A DNA stretch of 64,000 nucleotides from the NCBI GenBank assembly GCA_035508435.1, contig DATJNA010000228.1, forward strand, positions 11,302 through 75,301, given 5' to 3'. Under the pieces are notes generated by a model. The model was not told the DNA's origin and searched no databases. It was given only the letters and a program-made list of their open reading frames with translations. Every line of letters begins with the position of its first letter. Positions within the stretch are counted from its first letter, which is position 1. Positions 19,221-27,640 of this stretch are shown in pieces. This DNA is from JASHVB01 sp035508435. Lineage in GTDB: Bacteria > Pseudomonadota > Alphaproteobacteria > Acetobacterales > Acetobacteraceae. The position numbers were made by a program, and so were the translations under genes.

Positions 19221-19976
19221 TCAGACCACCAGACCACCGTCGACATGCAGCATCTGGCCGGTGATGTAGCCCGCCGTGGGTGACGCCAGGAATGCCACCG
19301 CCGCGGCGACGTCCTCCGGCAGACCGATGCGGCCGAGAGGAATGCGTTCCGTCTGTTTTGCCAATACGGCCGGGTCGATGGCGCGATGCGCACCGCTGTC
19401 CTTGCGGATGAACCCCGGCACGACCGCGTTCACCGTCACGCCCGCTGGCGCGAGTTCGATTGCAAGCGCGCGCACCAGCGCCTCGAGTGCCGCCTTGGCC
19501 GCGGCCGACGCCGGAAACAGCGTGACGTCCGGACGGAACACGTGCGCGGCGAAGCTGGAAATGGCGACCACGCGCGGATGCCGCCCCGCGCGCAGATGCG
19601 GCATGGCAGCACGCGCGAGGCGAAAGAACGCACCATGAATGGCTTCCATGGATGCGGTCATCGCTGTGTCAGTCAGGTCGGCCATTGGCGTGCGGTCGGC
19701 GAAGCCCGCATTGCTGACCAGTACGTCGAGGCCGCCGAAGGTTGCAACGGCCGCCGCAACCAATGTCGCCGCCACATTGGGTTCGGCAAGATCGCCCAAG
19801 GCGACATCGGCCTCGGCGCCGGCCGCACGCACTTGGTCGGCCACGGCTGCCAGCGCGTCGCGGTTGCGGCGGGTGTGCAGCAGGATTGCCGTTCCAGGCG
19901 CGGCAAGCGCGCGACAGACCGCGGCGCCGATGCCGCTGGCCGCACCAGTCACCAAGATCACGGATCGATAGTTCAT
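19221..19976 (-). CDS. short-chain dehydrogenase/reductase family protein, catalytic Tyr missing
   Basis: 251-residue classical SDR. The cofactor site is VTGAASGIGAAV, the NAG motif is VLVSNAGFAD, the catalytic serine region is AISSFAAH, and the end GYITGQMLHVDGGLVV is canonical. The YxxxK catalytic motif reads SAAAK (in FPASAAAKAALEALV), so the proton-donating tyrosine is a serine. The ATG at 19976 starts directly before the Rossmann fold; another ATG at 20000 is possible. Neither has a convincing ribosome-binding site. The N-terminus lies about 100 bases from the next gene on the same strand. It may be an inactive or re-purposed SDR. Confidence 0.87.
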   Translation of the reverse strand: MNYRSVILVTGAASGIGAAVCRALAAPGTAILLHTRRNRDALAAVADQVRAAGAEADVALGDLAEPNVAATLVAAAVATFGGLDVLVSNAGFADRTPMADLTDTAMTASMEAIHGAFFRLARAAMPHLRAGRHPRVVAISSFAAHVFRPDVTLFPASAAAKAALEALVRALAIELAPAGVTVNAVVPGFIRKDSGAHRAIDPAVLAKQTERIPLGRIGLPEDVAAAVAFLASPTAGYITGQMLHVDGGLVV

Positions 19977-20074
19977 GGAGAGGCACTCATAAGGCCGCAT
20001 CGTGGGTGCAATTCTCGCCAATGCAATGCGGCGGCGAGCAGGCCCGCCGCCGCGCTTTGGCACGTCCGGGCCTG

Positions 20075-21286
20075 TTATGCGCCGGTGATGACCTCGCCGA
20101 ACCGTTCGAAGGTCTTGCCGTTCCACTTCTCCAATTGCATCGCCTTGATCGGATGGTAATTGATCGGGCTGATGTTGATGGTAATGCCGGGCAGCAGCAG
20201 CGGATTATGATCGTCGTGGAAGTCCGTCGCCTGCTTCATGACGTTCTGGCGCGAGAAGTCGCCTTTGCACTGCTTCAACACCTTCAGCATCGTGTCGCTG
20301 ACGGCGTAGGCAGCGACATAGCCGCCATCCGTCTGGTCGGCGCCCGGCAGGTACTTGTTCATGAATGCCCGCCATTCCTGCATGCCGGCATCGTTGGCGA
20401 AGGCTGGATCGGTGGGATCCTTCAGGTAGCCGGCGCTGATCATGCCGAGGCAGTTCTGCGGCCCCGCCGGGTTGATCACCGCGCCGACCGAAATCGACAC
20501 GTTGGTCATGAAGAACATCGGATTCCACTTCAGGTCGTGCACCTTGCGGATCGCCTGTGCCGCGAATTTCGGTGTCGCGACCACCAGCAGCACGTCGGCG
20601 CCCGAGGCCTGCAAGCTGGCGATCTGGCTGTCCACGGTTGGGTCGGTCACCTCATAGGTCGCCTCGATCACCATTTTCGAATATTTGGCGCCCAGGATGT
20701 CCTTCACACCCGCCGGATAGTCCTTGCCGAAATCGTCGTTCTGATAAAGGATCGCCATCTTGGCGTCCGGCTTCTGTTGCAGCATGTATTTGCTATAGAT
20801 CTGCGCTTCCGTCCGATAGCTCGGCTGCCAACCGATGGTCCAGGGGAACTGCTTGTAGTTTCCCCACTTGTCCGCGCCGGTGGCGACGAACAGCATCGGC
20901 ACTTTGTGCTGGTTCATGTAGCGCTCGATCGCGCTGTTGGTCGGCGTGCCCAGCGTGTTGAAGGTGAAGGCGACCTGGTCCTCTTCCACCAACTGTCGGA
21001 TGTCCTCCACCGTCTTGGGTGGGCTATAACCATCATCCAGCGAGATGAAATTGATTTTCCGCCCGCCGACCCCACCCTGCCCATTCACCATCTTGTTAAA
21101 ATAGGCCTGCTCCAGCTTGCCCAGTGAGCTGTAGGCGGAGGCCGGTCCGCTGTAGGGATTGGTATGGCCGATCTTGAGCTCCGTCGCCGTCACGCCCGGC
21201 GTGTCCGCTGCGGCGGCCTGCCGCCATGTTGCCGCTCCCGCCGCCGCGGCCACGCCGGCCGTCAGCACTGCACGTCTACGAATCAT
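20075..21286 (-). CDS. periplasmic substrate-binding protein, branched-chain amino acid ABC type (copy A)
   Basis: 403-residue periplasmic binding protein of the LivJ/LivK (type I fold) family. The N-terminus MIRRRAVLTAGVAAAAGAA is a signal sequence with an arginine cluster that may direct Tat export, ending near AAAADTPG. The binding-protein core starts ELKIGHTNPYSGPASAY and includes SLDDGYSPPKTVEDIRQLVE and AILYQNDDFGKDYPAG. It is a close paralogue of the next gene (21340), and both probably arose by tandem duplication. No permease or ATPase genes for this transporter are in the window, so the pair is orphan here. Ligand unknown; relatives bind amino acids, amides or aromatic acids. Confidence 0.9.
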   Translation of the reverse strand: MIRRRAVLTAGVAAAAGAATWRQAAAADTPGVTATELKIGHTNPYSGPASAYSSLGKLEQAYFNKMVNGQGGVGGRKINFISLDDGYSPPKTVEDIRQLVEEDQVAFTFNTLGTPTNSAIERYMNQHKVPMLFVATGADKWGNYKQFPWTIGWQPSYRTEAQIYSKYMLQQKPDAKMAILYQNDDFGKDYPAGVKDILGAKYSKMVIEATYEVTDPTVDSQIASLQASGADVLLVVATPKFAAQAIRKVHDLKWNPMFFMTNVSISVGAVINPAGPQNCLGMISAGYLKDPTDPAFANDAGMQEWRAFMNKYLPGADQTDGGYVAAYAVSDTMLKVLKQCKGDFSRQNVMKQATDFHDDHNPLLLPGITINISPINYHPIKAMQLEKWNGKTFERFGEVITGA

Positions 21287-21339
21287 GCGGATTTCCTTCC
21301 GAGAACGGGCGGCCATATCGCCGCCCATCCCGGACCTTA

Positions 21340-22548
21340 TCAGGTACTTGTCGCCTGGATAATATCCCCGAAGAACACCCAGGTCTTGCCGTCCCAGCGC
21401 ATCAGCCGCATCGCCTTCACCGGGCGGTGGTCGGTATGGCTGGTGCTGGCGGTGATGCCCGGCAGGGCCGTCGGCAACGGCAACTGATGCAGGCTCTCCG
21501 CCTGGTGCATGATGTTGGCGCGGGTGAAGTTGCCTTTACACTGCTTCAGCACGTGCAGCATCACGTTCGACACGGTATACGAATAGACGTAGTTGAGGTC
21601 TGACAGGTCCGCTCCGGGCATGTGCTGGGCCATGAAGGCGCGCCATCCCTGCATGGCCGGGTCGTTGTCCCATTGGTGGTCGGTCGGGTCCTTCAGCCAG
21701 TTGGTGCTGACCAGGCCAACGGCTTTTTCCGGGCCCGCCGGGGTGATCACCGCGCCCACCGAAACCGACACGTTGGTCATCAGGAACAACGGCTTCCATT
21801 TCAGGTCGTAGACCTTGCGGATCGCCTGCGCGGCGAATTTCGGTGCCGCCACTACCAGCAGCACATCCGCGCCGGTCGCCTGCAACGAGGTGATCTGGCT
21901 GTCTATTGTCGCATCGGTCGGCTCGTAGCTCGCCGTGGTCACCAACTTCGAATAGCGGTCGCCGAATCCCGTTTGCAGACCGTTCAGGTAGTCCTTGCCG
22001 AAATCGTCGTTCTGATACAGCACCGCGACCCTCGGGTTCGGCTTCTCCTGCAGGATGTACTTGGCATAGATCTGCGATTCGGTGCGGTAGTCGGGCTGGA
22101 AGCCTGTGGTCCACGGATACAGCTTGTAATCGCCCCATTTCGCCGCGCCGGTCGAAACGAACAGATGTGGCACCTTGCGCTGGTTCACATAGCGCACGAT
22201 GGCCGAGTTGGTCGGGGTGCCGAGCGTATTGAACAGAAAAGCGACGTGGTCTTCTTCGATTAGTTGCCGGACGTCTTCGACCGTCTTGGGTGGGCTATAG
22301 CCGTCGTCCAGCGAAATGAAATTGATCTTCCGCCCGGATACCCCGCCCTGGTCGTTGACCATCTTGAAGAATGCGGTTTCCAGCTTGCCGATCGGGCTGT
22401 ACGAGGAGACCGGGCCGCTATACGGCATGGTGTTGCCGATCTTGATCTCGGTCGCTGTGACCCCGGGCGTTTCCTCGGCTCGCGCCGCGCTCCATCCTGT
22501 TGCCGCCGCGGCCGCACCCGTGGCGAGCATTGTCCGTCTCCTGATCAT
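21340..22548 (-). CDS. periplasmic substrate-binding protein, branched-chain amino acid ABC type (copy B)
   Basis: 402-residue paralogue of the protein at 20075, with the same architecture: arginine-rich signal sequence MIRRRTMLATGAAAAATG, then EIKIGNTMPYSGPVSSYSP, SLDDGYSPPKTVEDVRQL and VLYQNDDFGKDYLNG. Around the middle the two proteins share long identical runs (for example DVLLVV and KFAAQAIRKV). ATG 22548 follows GGGAGGG. The open frame continues upstream to 23526 only because it shadows the MFS gene. The 53-base gap to copy A suggests co-transcription. Divergent C-terminal halves suggest different ligands. Confidence 0.9.
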   Translation of the reverse strand: MIRRRTMLATGAAAAATGWSAARAEETPGVTATEIKIGNTMPYSGPVSSYSPIGKLETAFFKMVNDQGGVSGRKINFISLDDGYSPPKTVEDVRQLIEEDHVAFLFNTLGTPTNSAIVRYVNQRKVPHLFVSTGAAKWGDYKLYPWTTGFQPDYRTESQIYAKYILQEKPNPRVAVLYQNDDFGKDYLNGLQTGFGDRYSKLVTTASYEPTDATIDSQITSLQATGADVLLVVAAPKFAAQAIRKVYDLKWKPLFLMTNVSVSVGAVITPAGPEKAVGLVSTNWLKDPTDHQWDNDPAMQGWRAFMAQHMPGADLSDLNYVYSYTVSNVMLHVLKQCKGNFTRANIMHQAESLHQLPLPTALPGITASTSHTDHRPVKAMRLMRWDGKTWVFFGDIIQATST

Positions 22549-22658
22549 CGGCGTTTCCCTCCCTGGACCTGTTAGGGCAGCGCAACGGCGCCGCCACGGC
22601 CAGAATAGCCGCCAACGCGGCGCCGGAACAACGACGATGCGACTCCGGCAGGCGCGCT

Positions 22659-24224
22659 TCAGTGCCGCCGTCCGGCGATTCCTGATCGGAACAGAAACGC
22701 CAATGGAACGACGGCGAAAGATGCCAGAGCGCTGACGGTGAACACGTCGCAATAGGCCAGGATCGCGGCCTGCTGGTTCAGCATGCCGTTGATCAATCCC
22801 GCGGCCGTGTCGTTCAGCGCGCTGGCGGCATAGCCGAGCGCCTGCAGCGATTGGTGATATTGTGCCAGCAGCGAATCGTAAGGCTGATCCAGCGGCGAGA
22901 GATGTGTTGCGAGATACGCCCGGTGCACTTGCAGCCGGTTCGCCGTAATCGCCGTGGCGATGGAGATTCCCACCGAGCCGGCGATGTTGCGGAACATCGA
23001 ATACAGCGCCGTTGCGTCCGCGTTCAGCGCGCGCGGTAGCGTGGAATACGCCAAAGTACTGTTCGGCACGAACAGAAAGGCGAGGCCGATGGTCTGGTAG
23101 GCGCGGATCCAGGCGAGCCAGCCGAAACTGACATCCGGCGCCAGGCGTGCGGCGTACAGCGACGAACCGCCCAGCAGCAGGAAGCCGAACGCGATCACCA
23201 CGCGCGTCGAGATGTTGGGCAGCACGGTGCGGGCCACGAAGGGGATCAGCAGGATCATCAGTGCCGCCCCGGGCGACAGCGCCAGTCCCGTCAGCAGCGC
23301 GGTATAGCCAAGCCACGCCTGCGCCAGCAGCGGGATCAGCACCAGGCTGGAATACAGCGTCAGCCCGATGCCGAATACCATTACCGAGCCGACCGCGAAG
23401 TTCCGATCGCCCAGCGCGCGCAGATCGACGATTGGCTTCTCGGTCAGCAGCAGCCAGCACACCGCACCGAGCAATGATGCGACGGCGATCAGGCCAGCCA
23501 GACGGATGGCGGGGGAGGTGAACCAATCGTTGTCCTCGCCGCGGTCCAGCATGATCTGCATCGCCCCGAAGCCCAGCGCGATCAATGAGAGGCCGACATA
23601 ATCCATGTCGATCAGCCGGGCGCGATCGGCCTTCACCCAGGGCGGGTCCTCGACGAGCTGTGCCACGGTGACGAAGCCGAGCACGCCCATCGGCACATTA
23701 ATCAGGAACACCCAGCGCCAGGACCAGGTGTCCGTCAGCCAGCCGCCCAATGTCGGCCCCAGCACCGGCGCGAAGATGATGCCGAATGCGACTATGGAGA
23801 AGGCGTGAGCGCGCTGCGACGGTTCGAACGTGTCGAGAATGATCGATTGTTGGTTCGGCTGCAGCCCGCCGCCGAAGAAGCCTTGCATCAGGCGGAACAC
23901 GACGAGCTGAGTCAGGCTGGTGGCGACGCCGCACAGGAAGCTGCACAGCGTGAACATCGCGATGCACAGCAGGAAATACTGCTTGCGCCCGAGCAAGCGG
24001 CCGAACCAGCCGGAGATCGGCACCACGATCCCGTTCGCCACCAGATAGGAGGTCAGCGCCCAGGTCGCGTCGTCATAGCTGGCGGAAAGGCTGCCCGCGA
24101 TGTGCGGCAGGCTGACATTGACGATGGTGGTATCCAGCACCTCCATGAACGGTGCCAGCGTCACCACGACCGCGATCAGCCAGGCGCTGGCGCGCGGGTG
24201 AAATGCGGCGTGGGTGGCGGACAA
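22659..24224 (-). CDS. DHA2-family multidrug efflux MFS transporter (EmrB/QacA type)
   Basis: 521-residue inner-membrane drug:H+ antiporter with about 14 predicted helices. The family motifs are LDTTIVNVSLPHIAGSL in helix 1, GWFGRLLGRKQYFL in loop 2-3, and the antiporter motif in helix 5 region GPTLGGWLTDTWSWRW. The start is TTG at 24224, seven bases after AAGGAG. It lies 27 bases downstream of the HlyD-type gene at 24252, forming an EmrA-EmrB-like pair that would export drugs across both membranes with an outer-membrane channel encoded elsewhere. Substrate unknown. Confidence 0.92.
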   Translation of the reverse strand: MSATHAAFHPRASAWLIAVVVTLAPFMEVLDTTIVNVSLPHIAGSLSASYDDATWALTSYLVANGIVVPISGWFGRLLGRKQYFLLCIAMFTLCSFLCGVATSLTQLVVFRLMQGFFGGGLQPNQQSIILDTFEPSQRAHAFSIVAFGIIFAPVLGPTLGGWLTDTWSWRWVFLINVPMGVLGFVTVAQLVEDPPWVKADRARLIDMDYVGLSLIALGFGAMQIMLDRGEDNDWFTSPAIRLAGLIAVASLLGAVCWLLLTEKPIVDLRALGDRNFAVGSVMVFGIGLTLYSSLVLIPLLAQAWLGYTALLTGLALSPGAALMILLIPFVARTVLPNISTRVVIAFGFLLLGGSSLYAARLAPDVSFGWLAWIRAYQTIGLAFLFVPNSTLAYSTLPRALNADATALYSMFRNIAGSVGISIATAITANRLQVHRAYLATHLSPLDQPYDSLLAQYHQSLQALGYAASALNDTAAGLINGMLNQQAAILAYCDVFTVSALASFAVVPLAFLFRSGIAGRRH

Positions 24225-24251
24225 TTCTCTCTCCTTCCGTGCCGCGTCCTC

Positions 24252-25364
24252 TCACTTCAAATGCACCACCGGATCGACCGAAAGTCCCAACGGCAATGGC
24301 CGGTTCGCAGCCAGGCCGCGGTCGATCACGATCTTCACCGGCACGCGCTGCACGATCTTGACGAAATTCCCGGTCGCATTTTCCGCCGGAAACGCCGAGA
24401 ACCGCGAGCCGGAGCCAAGCTGGATGCTGTCCACATGGCCCTCCAGATGCAGATCGGGATAGGCGTCCACGTCGATATCCACCCGATCGCCCGGCCGCAT
24501 CCGCGCGAGCTGGTCCTCCTTGAAATTCGCCGTCACCCAGACATCGGGCGTCACCAGTGCCATGATCGACTGCCCCACCTGGACATAATTGCCCTTGTCC
24601 ACGTTGCGTTTAGTCACCCAGCCGTCTTGCGGGGCAAGCACTTTGGTCCATTCCAGGTTCAGCCCGGCCTGCGTAACCTGCGCCTGTGCCAGCGCCACCT
24701 GGCCTTCGAGCTGGTGGACCTGGGCCGCCGCCTGGTCGATCGACTGTCGCACGATGTCGGTGGCATGCAGGTTGGCTTCCGCCTCCGCCACGGCCGCATT
24801 GGCGTTGCGCATTGCCGATTCCGCGTTGTCGATGTCCTGCTGCGTGGTCGCCTGTTTCGGCAGGCTGCGTTGCCGTCGTGCGTCGGCCTGCGCCTTGAAC
24901 TGCGTTGCCTGTGCCGCGAGAAGTTGTGCCTGCGCTGCCGCCAGCTTGGCCGGCCAGGTGATGCGGGCGGTCTCCAGATTGACTCGCGCCGCGGCGAACT
25001 GCGCCTCGGCCACCTGCAAGCTGCCCTGCGCCTGGTCGAGTGCTGCCTGGTAGGGGCGGGGATCGATCTCGATCAACACCTGCCCCGCTTTCACATACTG
25101 ATTGTCGTTCACGTCGCGCGCGATCACCGCTCCGGCCACTTGCGGCGCAATGGTGACCGCGTTGCCGTCGGTATAGGCGTCGTCGGTGGTGGCCTCGTTC
25201 CGGGTAAGGTACCAGTAGCCGACGGCCCCGCCGAGCGCCGCCACAACGATCAACAACAGCAGAAGCTTCGCCAATCGGCTTCGGCGTTGGGCTGGGCGCG
25301 TTGAAGTGTCTGGGGCACCTCTGACCGAGTGAGCGGCGGTCACAGCGGTAGGCTGATCATTCAT
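24252..25364 (-). CDS. HlyD-family membrane fusion protein (EmrA-like)
   Basis: 370-residue periplasmic adaptor. It has one N-terminal transmembrane helix (LLLLLIVVAALGGAVGYWYL), then EATTDDAYTDGNAVTIAPQV and the biotinyl-lipoyl-like hairpin GQVLIEIDPRPYQAALDQA. A long alanine/glutamine-rich coiled coil comes next, then the second lipoyl half VLAPQDGWVTKRNVDKGNYV. Start ATG 25364. It is transcribed just before the DHA2 pump at 22659, so the two should form a tripartite efflux system. A 123-base gap separates it from the ABC exporter upstream. Confidence 0.92.
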   Translation of the reverse strand: MNDQPTAVTAAHSVRGAPDTSTRPAQRRSRLAKLLLLLIVVAALGGAVGYWYLTRNEATTDDAYTDGNAVTIAPQVAGAVIARDVNDNQYVKAGQVLIEIDPRPYQAALDQAQGSLQVAEAQFAAARVNLETARITWPAKLAAAQAQLLAAQATQFKAQADARRQRSLPKQATTQQDIDNAESAMRNANAAVAEAEANLHATDIVRQSIDQAAAQVHQLEGQVALAQAQVTQAGLNLEWTKVLAPQDGWVTKRNVDKGNYVQVGQSIMALVTPDVWVTANFKEDQLARMRPGDRVDIDVDAYPDLHLEGHVDSIQLGSGSRFSAFPAENATGNFVKIVQRVPVKIVIDRGLAANRPLPLGLSVDPVVHLK

Positions 25365-25487
25365 CCGGCGGACCTGTTAGAGCGGCGGCAGCATCGCGAC
25401 GCCGCAACGGCGACGCAACCCTTGGAGCGACCAGCCAAGCGCGCGAGGTCGGCGCGGTAGTGTGAGGTGGGGCGCGGAGCATCCTGT

Positions 25488-27260
25488 TCACACCGCCAGC
25501 GCCTGGCTCCGCACCAGCCGCGCATAGAGCCCCTCTCGCGCCAGCAGCTCGGCATGGGTGCCTTGTTCGGCGGCTCGCCCATCCTGCATCGCTACCACCA
25601 GATCGGCGTCGCGCACGGTGGAGAGCCGGTGCGCAATCACGATCGTCGTGCGCCCACGACGCAGTCGGGCGAGCGCCGCCTGAATCGCGGCTTCATTCTC
25701 GGTGTCCAGCGCGCTGGTCGCCTCGTCCAGCAGCAGGATGCGCGGATTGCGCAGCAGCGCCCGGGCCAGCGCGACGCGCTGCCGCTGCCCGCCCGACAAG
25801 CGCCGCCCGCCCGGGCCCACGCTCGTCGCAAACCCGTCCGGCAAGGCGGCAATGAACTCGGCCGCCGCTGCGTCCTGTGCGGCGGCCTCGATCTCCGCTG
25901 CGCCGGCACCCGGGCGCCCCATGGCGATGTTCGCGGCGATCGTGTCATCGAACAGCAGCGCGTCCTGGCCGACATAGGCCATGGCGTCGCGCAGTGAGGC
26001 CAGCGTTGCCTGCCGCACGTCGAGCCCATCCACCAGCACCGCGCCCTCGGTTGCGTCGTGCAGCCGCGGGATCAGGGAGATGGCGGTCGACTTGCCGCCG
26101 CCGGAAGGCCCGACCAGCGCCACAGTGCAGCCCGGGAGAGCTTCGAAACTGAGCCCCGCAAGGCCCACACGCCCGTCGGGGTAGACGAAATGGACATCGT
26201 CGAACACCACGTGTCCGCGCCCCGGCGGCAACGCCACCGCATCCGGCGCATCGACGATCGACGGTTCCTCATCCACCACCGCGAACACGCGGCTCAGTCC
26301 GGCGAGCCCCTCCTGCAACGCGGCGTTCAGTGAGCCTAGCGCGCGTAGCGGCCGTGACGCGATCAGCAGCGCCGCCACGAAGCCGGTGAAATTGCCGATC
26401 GTGCGGTCCCCGATCGCCGCGCGCCAGCCGGCGAAACCGATCACCAGCGCCACCGCCGCGCCGCCCAGCACCTCCAGCACCGGGTCGATACGGGCCCGGC
26501 TGCGCGCCATGCGCATCAGCGCGCGGTAGAGGTCGGTGAATGCCCCCTGGGCCCGGTCGGTCTCCAGCGCCTCCAGCCGATAGGACCGCACCGTACGTGC
26601 CTGGGCGAAGCTCTCGTTCAGCAGCGCCGCCGTCTCTCCCATGCGCTCCTGCATGCCGCCCGACGCACGCCGCACGCGTTTGCCGATGCGCTGGATCGGC
26701 ATTGCCGCCAGTGGGTAAAGCACCGCGGCGATCAGCGACAGCAGCCAGTCCAGGTAGAGCATCGAGGCCACCAGCCCCACCACTGTGACCGCATCGGCGA
26801 CGCCGTTCACCGCCCGGGTGAGCGCCTCCCGGATGATCGATGCATCAGTGGTGAAGCGCGCGGCGAGCTGTGCCGGCGCCTCGCGCTCCAGCCGTGCGAG
26901 GTCGGCATGGGTCAGATGGGCGAACATCCGGCCCTGCAGCTCCCGGATCGCCAGCAGCACCACCTGCTGCACCTGCACGTTCTGGAAGTACTGCGCCGCC
27001 GCCTTGACCGAGGTCACCACCACCACCAGCGCGGGGATCTGATACAGAATTCGGCGGTCGTGGTTGGTGAACATCTGGAACGCGTGGTCGATCACCACCG
27101 GATACAGCGCCGTGGTGCCGGCCATCACCAGAGTCAGTAACAGCACCAGCGCGACCCGCGGCTTGTGGTGCCTGAGATGCTCCCGCCACAGCCGCGCGAG
27201 CAAGGCGCGGGTGCTATCCCGTCCGGGCAGGAGTGCGATCCGAGGGGTGGCGGCATCCAT
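25488..27260 (-). CDS. ABC exporter, fused permease-ATPase (MsbA/LmrA type)
   Basis: 590-residue half-transporter with six transmembrane helices (residues about 20-310) and a C-terminal nucleotide-binding domain. The ATPase motifs are Walker A GPSGGGKST, signature LSGGQRQRVALARALL, Walker B ILLLDEATSALD and the switch histidine IVIAHRLSTV. The A-loop region VVFDDVHFVYPDG is also present. It would act as a homodimer that flips lipids, drugs or peptides outward. The substrate cannot be assigned. It is on the same strand as the EmrAB-like pair but separated by 123 bases, so linkage is uncertain. The first ATG at 27260 is used; no strong ribosome-binding site was seen. Confidence 0.93.
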   Translation of the reverse strand: MDAATPRIALLPGRDSTRALLARLWREHLRHHKPRVALVLLLTLVMAGTTALYPVVIDHAFQMFTNHDRRILYQIPALVVVVTSVKAAAQYFQNVQVQQVVLLAIRELQGRMFAHLTHADLARLEREAPAQLAARFTTDASIIREALTRAVNGVADAVTVVGLVASMLYLDWLLSLIAAVLYPLAAMPIQRIGKRVRRASGGMQERMGETAALLNESFAQARTVRSYRLEALETDRAQGAFTDLYRALMRMARSRARIDPVLEVLGGAAVALVIGFAGWRAAIGDRTIGNFTGFVAALLIASRPLRALGSLNAALQEGLAGLSRVFAVVDEEPSIVDAPDAVALPPGRGHVVFDDVHFVYPDGRVGLAGLSFEALPGCTVALVGPSGGGKSTAISLIPRLHDATEGAVLVDGLDVRQATLASLRDAMAYVGQDALLFDDTIAANIAMGRPGAGAAEIEAAAQDAAAAEFIAALPDGFATSVGPGGRRLSGGQRQRVALARALLRNPRILLLDEATSALDTENEAAIQAALARLRRGRTTIVIAHRLSTVRDADLVVAMQDGRAAEQGTHAELLAREGLYARLVRSQALAV

Positions 27261-27640
27261 GGCGGCTGCCTCTATCAGGCGGCGTCCAAGCCCGCCAGAG
27301 CACGCGAGCTATCCCACCCACGCCGGTGTCCTTGTTATGTTCCAGGTGCGAGGCCAGCTTCGGCACGCAGCTTCGACAAGAGATCCTACTGTTTGGTCGA
27401 GAAATCGCTGCCGTCGCCCTGCGGAACATCGCTGCCATCGCCCTGTTGGACGTCGCTGCCGTCGCTTGACGATCTCGACCGAAAAAGGTGCCGCTGCACC
27501 GCAGGGCAGGTGCCGCGTGCGCGCAGTCGATTGATTGGCAGGGAGACCTGGACAGACACCTGCCTACCGGCTGCCGCCGTTTCCCAGCGAGGTCGCTTCA
27601 CGATAGTCTCGCTGCGTCCGGAACACTCATGGAGCTCAAT
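27261..27640. repeat. gene-free gap with a 24-bp tandem repeat
   Basis: 380 bases between two divergent genes. At 27404-27467 there are 2.7 head-to-tail 24-bp units: ATCGCTGCCGTCGCCCTG plus six bases, then ATCGCTGCCATCGCCCTG plus six, then GTCGCTGCCGTCGC. The rest of the gap must contain both promoters; nothing else was recognised. Confidence 0.75.
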
